Shown here piece by piece: positions 1 through 11,450 of a stretch of DNA of 64,000 nucleotides. The stretch comes from Melastoma dodecandrum. Its lineage: Eukaryota > Streptophyta > Magnoliopsida > Myrtales > Melastomataceae. The stretch's first letter is position 1. The number at the start of each line of letters is the position of its first letter. Both the position numbers and the translations under genes were made by a program. The stretch spans positions 1 through 64,000 of the forward strand of contig JARUPY010000530.1 of NCBI GenBank assembly GCA_029817715.1, written 5' to 3'. The notes below the pieces were generated by a model. It was not told the DNA's origin. It worked only from the letters and a program-made list of their open reading frames with translations, and searched no databases.

Positions 1-990
1 GATTATGCAAATTCTTTGAAGGAGATGTTGAGGATTTCTTGTAGCAATGATCGAACATTCTACAAAGCATTTTTCTGTAAGTGTGGCACTGTCACTAACA
101 ACATGTGCGAGACCTTCAATTCATATATAATTATTGCACAACAATTACCTCTTATGTCGGAGAGGATTCGCCAACTGTTAATGGTGTAGCAAGTTCAGAA
201 GAAGAAAGTAGGGCGTGCCATCCACGACATATTTGCTTCCAAATATTAGGAAAGAACACAGGAATTGTGCAAGACACATATGCTAAAATTAGAAGATTAA
301 GCACAAGGGTTTATTCATAAAAACTTGTTTTTACAAGGTTGTAAAGAGCACAAATCATACGGATTATGCAAATGCTTTGAAGGAGATGTTGAGGATTTCT
401 TGTAGCAATGATCGAACATTCTACAATGCATTTTTCTATAAGTGTGGCACTATCACTGACAACATGTGCGAGACCTTCAATTCATATATAATTATTGCAC
501 AACAATTACCTCTTATTGATATGTCGGAGAGGATTCGCCAACTGTTAATGGTGCAGCAAGTTCAGAAGAAGAAAGTAGGGCGTGCCATCCACGACATATT
601 TGCTTCCAAATATTAGGAAAGAACACATGAATTGTGCAAGACACATATGCCAAAATTAGAAGATTAAGCACAAGGGTTTATTCCTAAAAACTTGTTTTTA
701 CAAGGTTGTAAAGAGCACAAATCATATGGATTATGCAAATGCTTTGAAGGAGATGTTGAGGATTTCTTGTAGCAATGATCGAACATTCTACAAAGCATTT
801 TTCTGTAAGTGTGGCACTGTCACTGACAATATGTGCGAGACCTTCAATTCATATATAATTATTGCACAACAATTACCTCTTATTGATATGTCGGAGAGGA
901 TTCGCCAACTGTTAATGGTGCAGCAAGTTCAGAAGAAGAAAGTAGGGCGTGCCATCCACGACATATTTGCTTCCAAATATTAGGAAAGAA
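1..990 (+). repeat. Tandem triplication of ~361-367 bp inside the MULE relic
   Basis: The stretch starting GATTATGCAAA recurs at 1, 362 and 729, giving periods of 361 and 367 bp. The copies are nearly identical. Copy 1 lacks a 6-bp piece (TTGATA before TGTCGGAG) that copies 2 and 3 retain, and it carries a TAG where they read CAG. Copy 3 leaves the repeat near 990 and continues into the SWIM-like region. Each unit encodes the same transposase segment. Confidence 0.95.
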
Positions 991-1600
991 GTACAGTTGC
1001 TTAAAGAAAGTTCAAGCAGGTATGTGGTGACACCTTCATTGGCGGAGCGATTTGAGGTGTCGCTAGCTAGTTATGATAAGGATAGGTACTTGGTGGATCT
1101 TGGTAGTAGGTCTTGTAGTTGTAACTTCTAGGACTAGTGTAGTATGTCATGCCCACATGTAATAGCTTGTGTTAATTACTTGAAAAATGGATTGTAGAGG
1201 ATTATGAGGATTTCCTTATTTTCAAAATACATGTATTTAGGAAGGCTTATGTGTCAAATAGTAGTAGCCGCGTGAAGGAGTGAAATTCTTGCTAAGAGAA
1301 GATTTGGGAGCCAATGGAGCCGTCGCCACAACATGAATTTCTTGGAAGGTCAAAAAAATACAACGGGAAAGTGAGAAAGGAGGAAGATCCCAAAATTTCA
1401 TTGGAGCCAATTGGAGCTTCCAAAGCATCCTAAAAAAGATATTCGTATGGACCGGTACTTTATGAGGTGTATATGGACACAACATAATGACTTGTAAGGG
1501 TGAAGGATCTTCGCATGTAGCATGTAGTTGATCAAACCGTCTCAAGAAATGAGGTATTACACATATTGCATAATCTCTTTCAGCAAGCAACAAAATGTTA
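1..1600 (+). pseudogene. Decayed MULE (Mutator-like) transposase, C-terminal part
   Basis: Conceptual translation shows pieces of the C-terminal half of a plant MuDR-type transposase. A segment with a DNMCETFNS-type motif followed by SERIRQLLMVQQVQKKK matches the conserved block after the DDE core. Near 1085-1180 a SWIM-like zinc-finger remnant (CSCNF, then CPHVIACVNYLK) follows. Stops and frame changes interrupt it (for example TAG at 188-190 and TAG at 1130). At 1340-1380 a basic GR-KKYNGKVRKEED stretch resembles the linker that precedes the zinc knuckle in this family. That zinc knuckle seems to reappear at ~17.82 kb beyond the Gypsy element, so one transposase gene was probably split by that insertion. 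Non-functional. The family assignment rests on motif recognition. Confidence 0.75.
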
Positions 1601-1601
1601 G

Positions 1602-2420
1602 TATCAGACATTAAATTTTTGTCTACAATAAATCATGGGGCTTCGTATAAAGTTTAGTGGGTGTTTACCTCAATGTTTATGATTTATAATTGTGCTATAA
1701 ATCAAACCCATAAATAAATTAGAATGGGTCCAATCTCAAGTCCACAAAGAATATATATATATTGAGTTATAAATGAGAGGCCACAAGCCCAATCCAAACA
1801 AGAATGTTTTGGGCCGAAATAAGCACAAATTCAAGTCCGGCCCATGGCCCGGTACTTAGGAGGTTACCTAATATGGGATGACCAACTTCCCTAATATAAA
1901 TCGGCCAATTGGAAGCCTACAAATAGAGCCATTCCCATTCATACAACAACAAAACACTACACACATAGTATGGAGAGAAGACGGACTCTTGGAGCTCTCG
2001 AAGACTCTCGCCGCCCTCACAGCTCCTCGCTGAAGCTCTGCCGACGTCCATCGCTCGGTGTTCATTTTCTGCAACTGCGCACCTGAGTTTCTGTCGGATC
2101 AGGCCCAAAGGCCCCGGCGACTTCATCATAGAGATCGAAGCTCTGCTGGATCATGCCCAAGGCCCTCGACGACTTCATCAAGAATATCGAAACACTGCCG
2201 GATCAACACGCCCAAAGGCCCCGACGACTTCGTTTAATCTTCATCTCGTAGTTCTGCTGAAATTCTTAAGCCCACTGAATATGCTTCAGGATCCACCATC
2301 CACAACCCGTTTTTCTTCGAAGATCGAATCTAGAGGAATCACGTGCTTTTCCTCGTGACTAGAGACAGAGGCCGCTACATATAATTTGTACGCTGATATT
2401 TTCTCTGCGCAAGATTTTAG
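1602..2420 (+). repeat. 5' LTR of the Tat-type Gypsy element (worn)
   Basis: It aligns with 16988-17780 from the ATTAAATTTTTGTCTAC region to GATTTTAG. Shared landmarks are an ATATATATATTG tract, the block GAATGTTTTGGGCCGAAAT, the TATA region (decayed here to TACAAATAGA, intact downstream) and a GC-rich 3' part with ~57-bp sub-repeats. The first bases no longer read as a clean TG terminus. Confidence 0.8.
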
Positions 2421-5400
2421 CCTTCGCTCTTTGAAGGAGAAAACACTTTTTGATTGGTACATTGATCTCAAGCTAGGCCACTATTGATAGTTGGGAACAA
2501 TTAGAAAGGGAGTTTCTAAACCGCTTCTCACAAGCACGCGGCGCGTAGGGATCATGATCCGAGCTAAACTAAAATTTTAACTCCCCCCCCCCCCCGTCAA
2601 TGGGAGGAAAGAACCTAGTTGTCGACTATATCCAGTGGTGGAGGAATCTAAGCCTAAACTGTATGGATCCGCCTATCAGAAGAAACGTCCATCCGACATG
2701 TGCATTTAAGGCATGCTTTGGAGGATTCGATATATTCTACAAGGGCTCAATACCACGATCATCTTCGAGGAGTTGGCGCACAAAAGCTCATGACATGGAA
2801 GTAAGCTTTGTTGGGACAAACATAAATAATAATCCCCCCCATAAATTTTTTTTTATTTTCCTGAGCCACCTAGAGGGACAGGAAGACTAGGAAAAAGAAC
2901 TGGGGGCAAGCCCGAATTCAAAGGATACTAAGAAGCAGGTAATGGCTACAGATGCAGCTCCTATCAAAGTGCCAAGGGCAAAAGGAAAAGTCCCACAAAT
3001 GGACAACCCACCTGCAGAATCACCCAAAATGGAGAGACCACGCCTAACTCTTGAAGAAAGGCAAAACAATAAATATCCTTTCCCTAATAAAGATGTTGCA
3101 GAAATATATTAGACAATCTGTTGTCTTCAAAAAATGTACGAGCGAACCGCAATCGAAGCGAACCGCAACAAGCGAATACTAGCTGACAATCCCAACTTCT
3201 GCAAGTACCATCGTGTCTTTAGGAGCCATCCAAATTGAGAAGTGTTTTCGTCTTTAAGTAGAAGGTTATGGAGCTTGTAACGAACAAAAATATCGATTTA
3301 GGAGCCTATATAGCACCTTCAAATATGAGCGGTGTCGCAAACAATGATACTCCAAACATCATAGGAGTAGTGCAATGATATTATGACCAGGGTGTCAAGT
3401 TGTGTGGTTAGCTCTGAGGAAGCATCTACTGAAGAAGGCTTGACTTTTGTGACCCACAAAAGGAATCGGAGAGAAGATCCTTCTAATCTTGTTAAGAAAG
3501 CGTCTCCTATACGAGCAAAAGATGCACGATGATGTCACCACTAAAAAGTGTATTCTTCGAAAAACGGTGAAAAAGGAGAATTCGCTAAGATGACCAGTCC
3601 TTGAAGAAGCCAACATCGGCTACATTATGGGATTACTTTCTGGAATGTTTTTCGAAAACTTGCAAGATCTGTCCTAAAGGAGTTATCACCACATTGATGC
3701 AAACAAAGAAAGTAACATTCCACGAAGGTCGACCACAGCCAGAAGAATCCTGCAGTGGTGAATGTTTGAGAAATTAACGAGAAGATGGCACAACAATCAC
3801 ATTTTCCGATGTAAGATCTTCTTATAGGTCGACAAAATCTTACAATCAGCAGCTATTTGTATCAGGATATGTTTTTTTTTATGGTAGGGCGAAGGGTAAA
3901 GTCGCAATACCTGGTTGACCCAGGTTTCAGCCGTCAATATCTATTCACTAAAATCCCAGAAAAAGAATGGGCTAGGGGTGGACTATTTGTCAAGTAGTCG
4001 GCTAATAATCCAAGGATTCAACCAGGAGGGAGAACGAGTCGTCGGGAAGATCTGTCTTTTACTGCTATAGGAGATATGGAAGATGGAGCGACATTCTACA
4101 TATCGATTCCAACACCACCTATAACAAGTTGTTGGGATGACCATGGATGCATGAATATGGATGTCGTTGCCATCCACGCTCCATCAATTTTTTATAATTT
4201 GTAAAGGATGGGCTAACTCACATAGTATGGGACAGATGCCAAACCCTTTACGGAAGCGGAGTCATACTTTGCCGATGCCAAATTATTACTTTTACATAAG
4301 GGTACCGATGCTGAAGAAAAAGTTTTCGAAGCTTGCACCACTTGAGACGGGGATATCACAGAAGAAGTTGGATGTTAGAACGTTTTACCTATTCAACAAG
4401 AGATAACTTCAGTTAAGTCCCGACTGTAAAAGATGAAAGGGCGGATGACAAGTCTAAACAGAATGGGCCAATACCGCGGAGTAATCCAAGAGCCTTCTGA
4501 AAAGTCGGGAAACCACCTTTCGTGAGTAGCGAATTGCAGAATAAAATAGTGGGTACCAAAGGAAACTCAATTGGCCGGTAACGAAAAAGACGAAAATTGC
4601 TCAAACGAGTACGCCTTTAAAAGGTTTTGTCTAGCCTAAACAGGGGGAAATTATCTATCCAGATTCATTGCCTACCAGGCGTACCAAACGTATTTCAATC
4701 CAAATGCATTTAGGCTAAACTCTACTCCGGCTACGACAGAGGACCTTGAAGGTGCCTTGGGTCTAACTTCAAAAGAGGCTAATCCCAGGAGGTGATAGTC
4801 AAACATGTCGAAATTCGGTCTTGGGTATGACATTCCTAAACCCGTCAATCAATCAGTAAAGAAGGCTTCAACTCAATACTTCGAGGCTGATGATAAAAAT
4901 ACAACCAAATCGACGAGAACTTCGGTATTTTGATAGACTTGGAGTCCCGTCTAAGCGAAGATCAGTAATTTGATTAGGCTTTTGCACTCAGAAGAAGAAA
5001 TTAAAAGTTTCGAAGATCGTCCACGATCAAGATTGAGTTCAATGCTCCAAGAAGTCGAATGGTGTGGAAGAGCAGTTGTAAAAAAAGAAAGATATATCCC
5101 AATTATCATAGAAGATACAAAGGATCTGCAAAGACAAAGTTCCCTCTCGAATGAAGCGTCAAACGTGGTGTTGAAAGTAACAACTAGCGACTGTACTGAA
5201 AAAGGAGCACGAAGACAGTGGTGTGTCTACCAATAGCAATGGGGGAATGATCTCATAGCTAATAGCAGGAAATGAATTTTGTCGTTTCCCACCAAGTCGC
5301 ACAATTACTGAGGCTGACGAAAACTGCTTCTCCCCTACAAGAGGATGATGCAGAAAAAGAAGAGGCTCCAGAAGTATTCGAAGAACAAAAAGAAAAGTCC

Positions 5401-5470
5401 TAACTGTTGTTGACGAATTGTAAAGAATGTTCGATCTTAGGGAGGAAGGGGATCATCGTCCTACATTTCC
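2421..5470 (+). pseudogene. gag and protease remnants of the Gypsy element
   Basis: Only short open stretches remain, broken by stops in every frame. Near 3895-3945 a frame reading roughly YLVDPGFSRQY resembles a decayed aspartic-protease neighbourhood. The gag part is inferred from its place between LTR and polymerase, not from recognisable motifs. A 12-base poly-C run at ~2583 and scattered small indels add to the decay. There is no intact gene here. Confidence 0.5.
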
Positions 5471-5479
5471 CCTTAGCAC

Positions 5480-6300
5480 AAGTTTAACCCTGAAGAAGAG
5501 GAGTTATACATCCAATTGTTGAACGATTACAAAGATGTCTTCGCATGGAGATATAAAGAAATGCCCGGCCTTGATCCAAAGATAACAGTGCATAAGTTAG
5601 CAGTTAAGCATGGAATTCGACCCATAAAGCAAGCTCAACGACGTTTTCGCCCAGAGCTGATCCCATTGATAGAAGCTGAAGTCAATAAGCTTATTGAAGA
5701 TGGACTTATTTGGGAGGTGAAATATCCAACATGGATTGCAAATATTGTTCCTGTTAGGAAAAAGAATGGTCAACTCCGAGTTTACATTGATTTTCGTGAT
5801 CTCAATAATGCATGTCCCAAGGACGATTTTCCTCTTCCAATTACTGAGATAATGGTGGACGCGACCACGAGGCTATGAAGCCCTCAGTTTTATGGATGGA
5901 TCATCGGGATAACAATCAAATCCGAATAGATCCGAAGGATGAGGAAATGACAGCTTTTCGAACTCCAAAAGGCATATATTGTTATAAGGTGATGCCTTTT
6001 GGGTTGAAGAATGCGGGAGCAACTTATCAACGAGCTATGCAACGGATCTTTGATGATATTCTCCAAAGGAATGTAGAGTGTTAAGTGGATGATCTGGTTG
6101 TCAAATCCAGACAAAGGCACGATTATATCGATGACCTTAGAAAAGTATTTGACAGACTGCGCAAGTATCAACTAAAAATGAATCCTTTGAAGTGTGCATT
6201 CGGGGTCACTTCGGGAAAGTTCCTTGGATTTGTAGTTCGTCCATCGATGCATTGAAGGTCGATCAATCAAAGATAGATGCATTTTTGAATAGGATGCTAG
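5480..6300 (+). pseudogene. Gypsy reverse transcriptase remnant
   Basis: The frame from 5516 begins with LLNDYKDVFAWRYKEMPGLD and continues through RRFRPELIPLIEAE, TWIANIVPVRKKNGQLRVYI, DFRDLNNACPKDDFPLP and MVDATT, the N-terminal RT blocks of Tat-lineage elements. It stops at 5876-5878. An overlapping frame continues with DPKDEEMTAFRTPKGIYCYK and VMPFGLKNAGATYQRAM to 6084. The catalytic YVDD box is broken: at ~6079-6095 the Tyr codon is TAA, leaving C*VDDL. The thumb region (RLRKYQLKMNPLKCAFGVTS) follows to ~6220. It cannot make active enzyme. Confidence 0.9.
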
Positions 6301-6529
6301 AAACAAGGATTTATACATTGAGTTGAAGGAGCCTTCAAGGGAAACTTGGCATACAATTCGAACGGTTTATATCAAACTTGGCCGGAACGATGCCATCCCT
6401 TTCAATAGGATTGATGATGAAAGATACTCCTTTTTGAGTGGGACCGAAGCGTGTAAAAATGCATTCAACAAGCATATAAGGCTTATTAGTACAAAAGCCT
6501 CCAGTCCTTTTGCGCCTATTTAAGGAAGA

Positions 6530-7560
6530 ATCTCATACTTTTTTTAGCAGCACTAGAAGCTTCACTAAGAGTTTTGTTAGCTCAGCGAGAAAGGATAACG
6601 GAAAAGAAACATCACCATGTACTATTTAAGCTGGAACTTTAACCGGAGAGGATATTGTAATACTCGCCGCTATTGAGAAGACATGTCTTCTGCTTTAATG
6701 TTTTCCATTCAAAAGCTACGACATTATCAACAGGCATCTTTCTGTTCGTCTCATATCACGGGCAGAAATCGTCTCATACTATATAATGTCGAGGCCGGTT
6801 CTATTTGGTCGTATCGCCAAAATGGGCCACTTATGCTCCATGAATTTGAGATCTTGTTATGTTCCTCAAAACGCTGTGAAGGGGACAAGCTTTGGCTGAC
6901 TTCTTGCCAGATTATCGTATACCAGATAATTGGAAAGTATCGTATTGTGGAAGAATTACCCGATGAGGAAGTAATGTTGGTTGATGTTCCCTTCTCCAGG
7001 GAAATTGTTCTTTGATGGGTCATGACTACACAATGAGGGCGCATGAGCTCTGGAGTTGTCATTCCGTCAATCCAGATGGAGATATCATCACCTTATGCAT
7101 ATACTCCTCACTCAGTTGTTGCTCAATTAATAAATGGCACGCAGTATCAAGCTCTATTACATACTCGAATTAGTAATGGCCATGGATTAAAAAGTACATA
7201 GTTTGAGGGTATTTGGAGACTCCAAACTTGTGATTAATCAACTTCTATCCCTTATACGAAGTTAGCAATGCCAGAAGCTTTTGCCTTTTCATGACTATGC
7301 GGTTAAACTCGCAGGGTGTATGGTTTCCGCGATATTACAAATAAGTCATATACCTAAAACAAGGATAATGCACAGGCAGATGCCTTGGCGTGTCTTTGTT
7401 CTGCAAGCACTTACGTAGATAGGGAGGGTCAGCATCAAATTATGTCACAGCATAGGGGAAGGGCTCCTCCGGGGTCCCATGACAAGGAGGAAAGAAATTT
7501 AAATAAACTCTTCATATCCGTTTGTAACATTGGGTGCCAAGATTGGAGACAACCACTCAT
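6530..7560 (+). pseudogene. Gypsy connection/RNase H remnant
   Basis: Frames around 6600-7020 contain MFSIQKLRHY and LMLHEFEI, as in the RT connection of Tat elements, then the region before RNase H (ELPDEEVMLVDV, then a W-KLFFDGS-like piece at ~6998-7020). The typical RNase H first motif is recognisable but frame-shifted, and later parts are full of stops. The remnants sit in the expected order between RT and integrase. Confidence 0.7.
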
Positions 7561-8880
7561 CGATTTTTCGTCGTGAATGGAAAGCTGCCTAATGACCCAC
7601 GATAAAAAGTTGATGTAAGGAGAAGAGCGCCTCGAATCATATATTTTAAAAATATCTCATTTCATCGGCGATCCTTTGACTTGCGATGACTTGGAGTGGA
7701 AGAAGCCACCAAAGCACTAGAGGAGACGCATTATTCTGGAGTTTGTTTGTGGGGCTCATCTATCTGGTCCCTAAACTTCACTTTCAATTGGATGAGGATG
7801 GGTTATTATTGGCCGATAATGGTAATGGATTGTATGGAATATTGCAAAGAAGTGCAATGCATGTCAATTTCACGCTAACTTCATCCATCTATCGCACGAG
7901 CCACTTAATCCATCTATAGCATTCTTGGTCATTTGAGGCCTAGGGGGCTGGGATGTCGTCATGGGCCCAATACACCATAATTTTCAGGGGGTCACTCATA
8001 TATTTTGGCAGAGCAACAGGACTATTTTCTCCAAATGGGTCCGAAGCCGCATCCTTTCGATTACATGAAGAAGGAAACGGTGATCACCTTCAGCAAGAAT
8101 AAAATATTATCTTTCATTGTGGTGTGCCTGCGCTATATCATACATCACTGATAATGGCCTGGAATTTCTCTAATTAAGGCCATTGATAAATTTTGCGAGC
8201 AATTTGATTTTAAAACAATATATTTACTCTTTCATGTATTATGCGGAACGCAAACGGAGTGGAGGAGTGTGTTCAATAAAATGCTATGCTATCTTATACT
8301 ATAGATAGTGGGTTCGATAAAGCTAGGAGAGAAGAGATTGGCGGATTATGAACGACGTCGGAGAAGGTCTAATGGCGTATCGTAAGTCGTAATAGAACCG
8401 TGACTCAAATTGACGCCATATTCGTTGGTATATGGCGTTGAATGCGAGTCCTTCCACTTGATCGACAAATACCGTCACTGACGATATAAACTATTACAAG
8501 AGGGGACTTTGTCGAGAAGATTATTGGCGATTGCGCTTGCAGGAACTAGAAGCTTTGGATGAGAAATATCTTGAAGCCCAGCATCGGATAGAATGCTATC
8601 AAGGCAGAGGTTGTCGTTGTCTTTTAACAAAATTGTACGACTTTGCTCCTTTAATGTAGGTGACCGTGTTATGGCAAGTGCGGAAGATCGATAATCATCA
8701 CGCACTAGACCGGGAGCAAATTCACATCCAAGTGGGGATGGTTCCATACGTAGTCCATGTGGCTTACTATGGGGCGCCTACATGATAGTTGATCAAGATG
8801 GATTGTACGTGTTGGACTAATCAATGGGACGTTCCTGAAGCGATACTACGCCTGAAGAATAAATTCTCCATGTCGCATGT
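7560..8880 (+). pseudogene. Gypsy integrase remnant
   Basis: At 7700-7870 the overlapping frames read EETHYSGVC, then LDEDG and YYWPIMVMDCMEYC, which is the HHCC zinc-binding module that starts Ty3/Gypsy integrases. Around 7945-8060 pieces resembling GLDVVMGPI and VTHIF match the start of the catalytic core, followed by stops. Near 8500-8650 a stretch resembling RRLLAIALAGTRSF-DEKYLEAQ corresponds to the C-terminal part. All modules are interrupted. Confidence 0.7.
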
Positions 8881-11450
8881 GATAAACTGCACGACATAAA
8901 AAAAAAGCAAAAAAAAATAAAAAGTAAAAAAAAATCATCATGTAATTACTCCTGTCCCGCAACGTGTTTAAAATAATGTGTGACCAGGCTAAATATAAAT
9001 GTCATACTCCTGGCCGGAAAGGGTTTTATAATCTATGAATGACTAAATAATAAATGTATTACTCTTGGCGACCGTCAGCGAGTTAAAAACTGTGATCGGA
9101 CATAAATTTATATCGAAATATATATTGTTCCTCACATGCTATCAACCATTTTATTAAAAGGGAAAGGTTTTTAATTGTTCGCCGATATAACAAATGTTAA
9201 TTAGTGCCCAAGGCATAAATTAGCTAAAAGGAAAGGGGGTTCCATGGTTCCAGAGTAAATTGTGCAATTCTCCTCCGCGTGACAGTCTCGATAAACTCGC
9301 GTAGCTCTTCTTAAACATGAAGATCATCGCCATGTAACCACGTTGACTTCCCTCCATGACACGCATGGATCCCTTCAATTCCCTCAACCTTAGCTGCCAC
9401 ATCCATCAGCCTTTGTTTGGTGACCTCCTTGTGAATATCCTCTCGAAACCGCCTTGGCCTTAATGCAAAATCAGATAATTGTCGGTTGGAGTTCTTCACA
9501 TTTCCGATTCTCATCTTCAGAAAGCTAGCTCTCTATGTTGGTCTTCTCAATTAGTGATACCCTTCTCTTCAGCTTCGGCTTCATCGAGACAACTTCTGAT
9601 CAACGCCACCTCATTTATCACGATTTGCGGCACACCTCATCCACTCCATTCAGTGGGAGATTGCTAAGTCTGAGTATCGTTATGGAGCTCTCTGTATAAT
9701 TCTTGATCAAAGAGTGATATGGGAGTTAGATCCAGATGCTCACAGTTATCGATAAGTTTGAGGAGCAACTTTAATATCCTCTGCAATAACATGCCCTCTA
9801 CTGAAAGGGGTCCTCGAAAATCTTCTCCTTGATATCATCCCTAATACTAGCCGCAAACTTCATATATGCGCCTGTGAGGCTATAGAGTCGAAGCAGAAAG
9901 ACGATTACGGCTGGTCGTAGTTGAGACTAAATCAACACAATGAGAAGGTTACGTTATTTTTCTTTGGCTGGATCACTATACTCCATGACATGCTTTAGAA
10001 GCTTCCCTGACCATGTGGGGTCAATACAGAAGGTTCACCATTGTCATCCAGGAAATTCGACAAATCTCATTCACGAGATATATTAGCAAAACAAAGTCGA
10101 AATAATACGCAAATCGTCTAATATATATGCTTAAATGACAAAAAGATGCTCACACAAACTCATTACTAGTGGGAAAATATGTTATATGGCATGTTTTCGA
10201 CTAGTATCGAGGTTCCCAATTTAAAAAAAATTGCTTGACTTCCTTTGAATGCCTTTGCCTCTTGAATTCGTCTGTTGTTTCTGGAGTTTGTGACTTTTAA
10301 GAAGGTGAAGCTGTTGATGTAAAACAAAGGACAGTTCATGTTTGTTAATAAGAGTAAAAACAATACAAAAAAAAGAGATTGAATGTATATTTGTGTTTGT
10401 AAATACCAACATTTGGCGATAAAGATATTTTCTTTTTGGGTGATACCAGGCAATCTTGGTTGGCTTTTCGTCGAATATCATATTCTTTAAGTGGAGGATG
10501 GGCGTATATCCCAGTAATCAGTGCTTCTTATCCCTTCTTGGAGGAAAATCACCATGCTTCTTTCTCCACCATTTAGAGTTCCATTTCGTACATTTTATAT
10601 TCCAAATCAGTGTAGGAAACGGGAGCACTGGGCACATACAATTGACGAATTAGTGAATTTCCTCACTGAGAGATCGTCACAATATATTGCCCTTCATCTA
10701 ACGAGGATGGATCGTATGGTCAACATGTCCAGTCATGTGAGGAATGTCTTGTGGCAAAAAACCAAGCTGACGGCTAAAGATTGAGGAGGATGATAAGGTT
10801 CCACAATATTATAGGAGTTGTCGCTCCTTAATATCAAATAACATTAGCGGGATGACTTATGATAAAAATCTCAATAATTTTTCATATTAAGTCAGGAGGG
10901 AATCCTCAATCCAAATACTGCCCTTTACTGTGAAAGAAGTCTATGGCAACCAATATACGTTCCACTCCGCCATGAATAAGTTCGCGTGCAAGAACGAGAA
11001 ATGATAGTAGCGAGCCCCCAACCTTCGCCAAAATAAACAATCTTCCCGACCCTCCCAGCCCCCCCCCCCCCCGCCAAAGACGGCGTTTGGAACGGGAAAG
11101 TGAGTCTGAAAAATAGAATGATAACCATCCATACACATAATGTACTGGAAAACAAACTTTATGAACCACCTCGGCAAGAGTAGAGTTGCAAACTTCATTC
11201 AGCCCTCAGGTATATGGATAGCCAACAACAGGTTACTGCAAGGCTATCATGCATTTTCCCACACTTTGCCATCAGGCTCGCCACTTTGAACATCTCCGGA
11301 CGTATATGTGATTCGTCACGCGGGAACACGATATACACATAACCAACAAGCGATGAAGGCAGACAGATAAGTCTGTAGACGCCATTTCTTCGGTTAATTT
11401 GACCCCAAATCATCAAATACTTCCTCCTTCCTTATGACTCTAAGGAGAAG
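8881..11450. other. Non-coding internal tail of the Gypsy element
   Basis: An A-rich stretch (8900-8935) follows the polymerase remnant, then ~2.5 kb without recognisable coding on the element strand. A minus-strand open frame at 9311-9514 (67 codons, containing TKQRLMDVAAKVEGIEGIHA) is the most protein-like part. Tat-lineage elements are known to carry an extra, sometimes antisense, ORF after pol, so this could be its remnant, but I cannot recognise it as such. Poly-C runs at ~11059 mark the approach to the anomalous block. Confidence 0.45.

Noticed and set aside
1237..1611. 124-codon minus-strand frame left of the 5' LTR
   Set aside because: It is antisense to the MULE transposase relic and has no recognisable domain.
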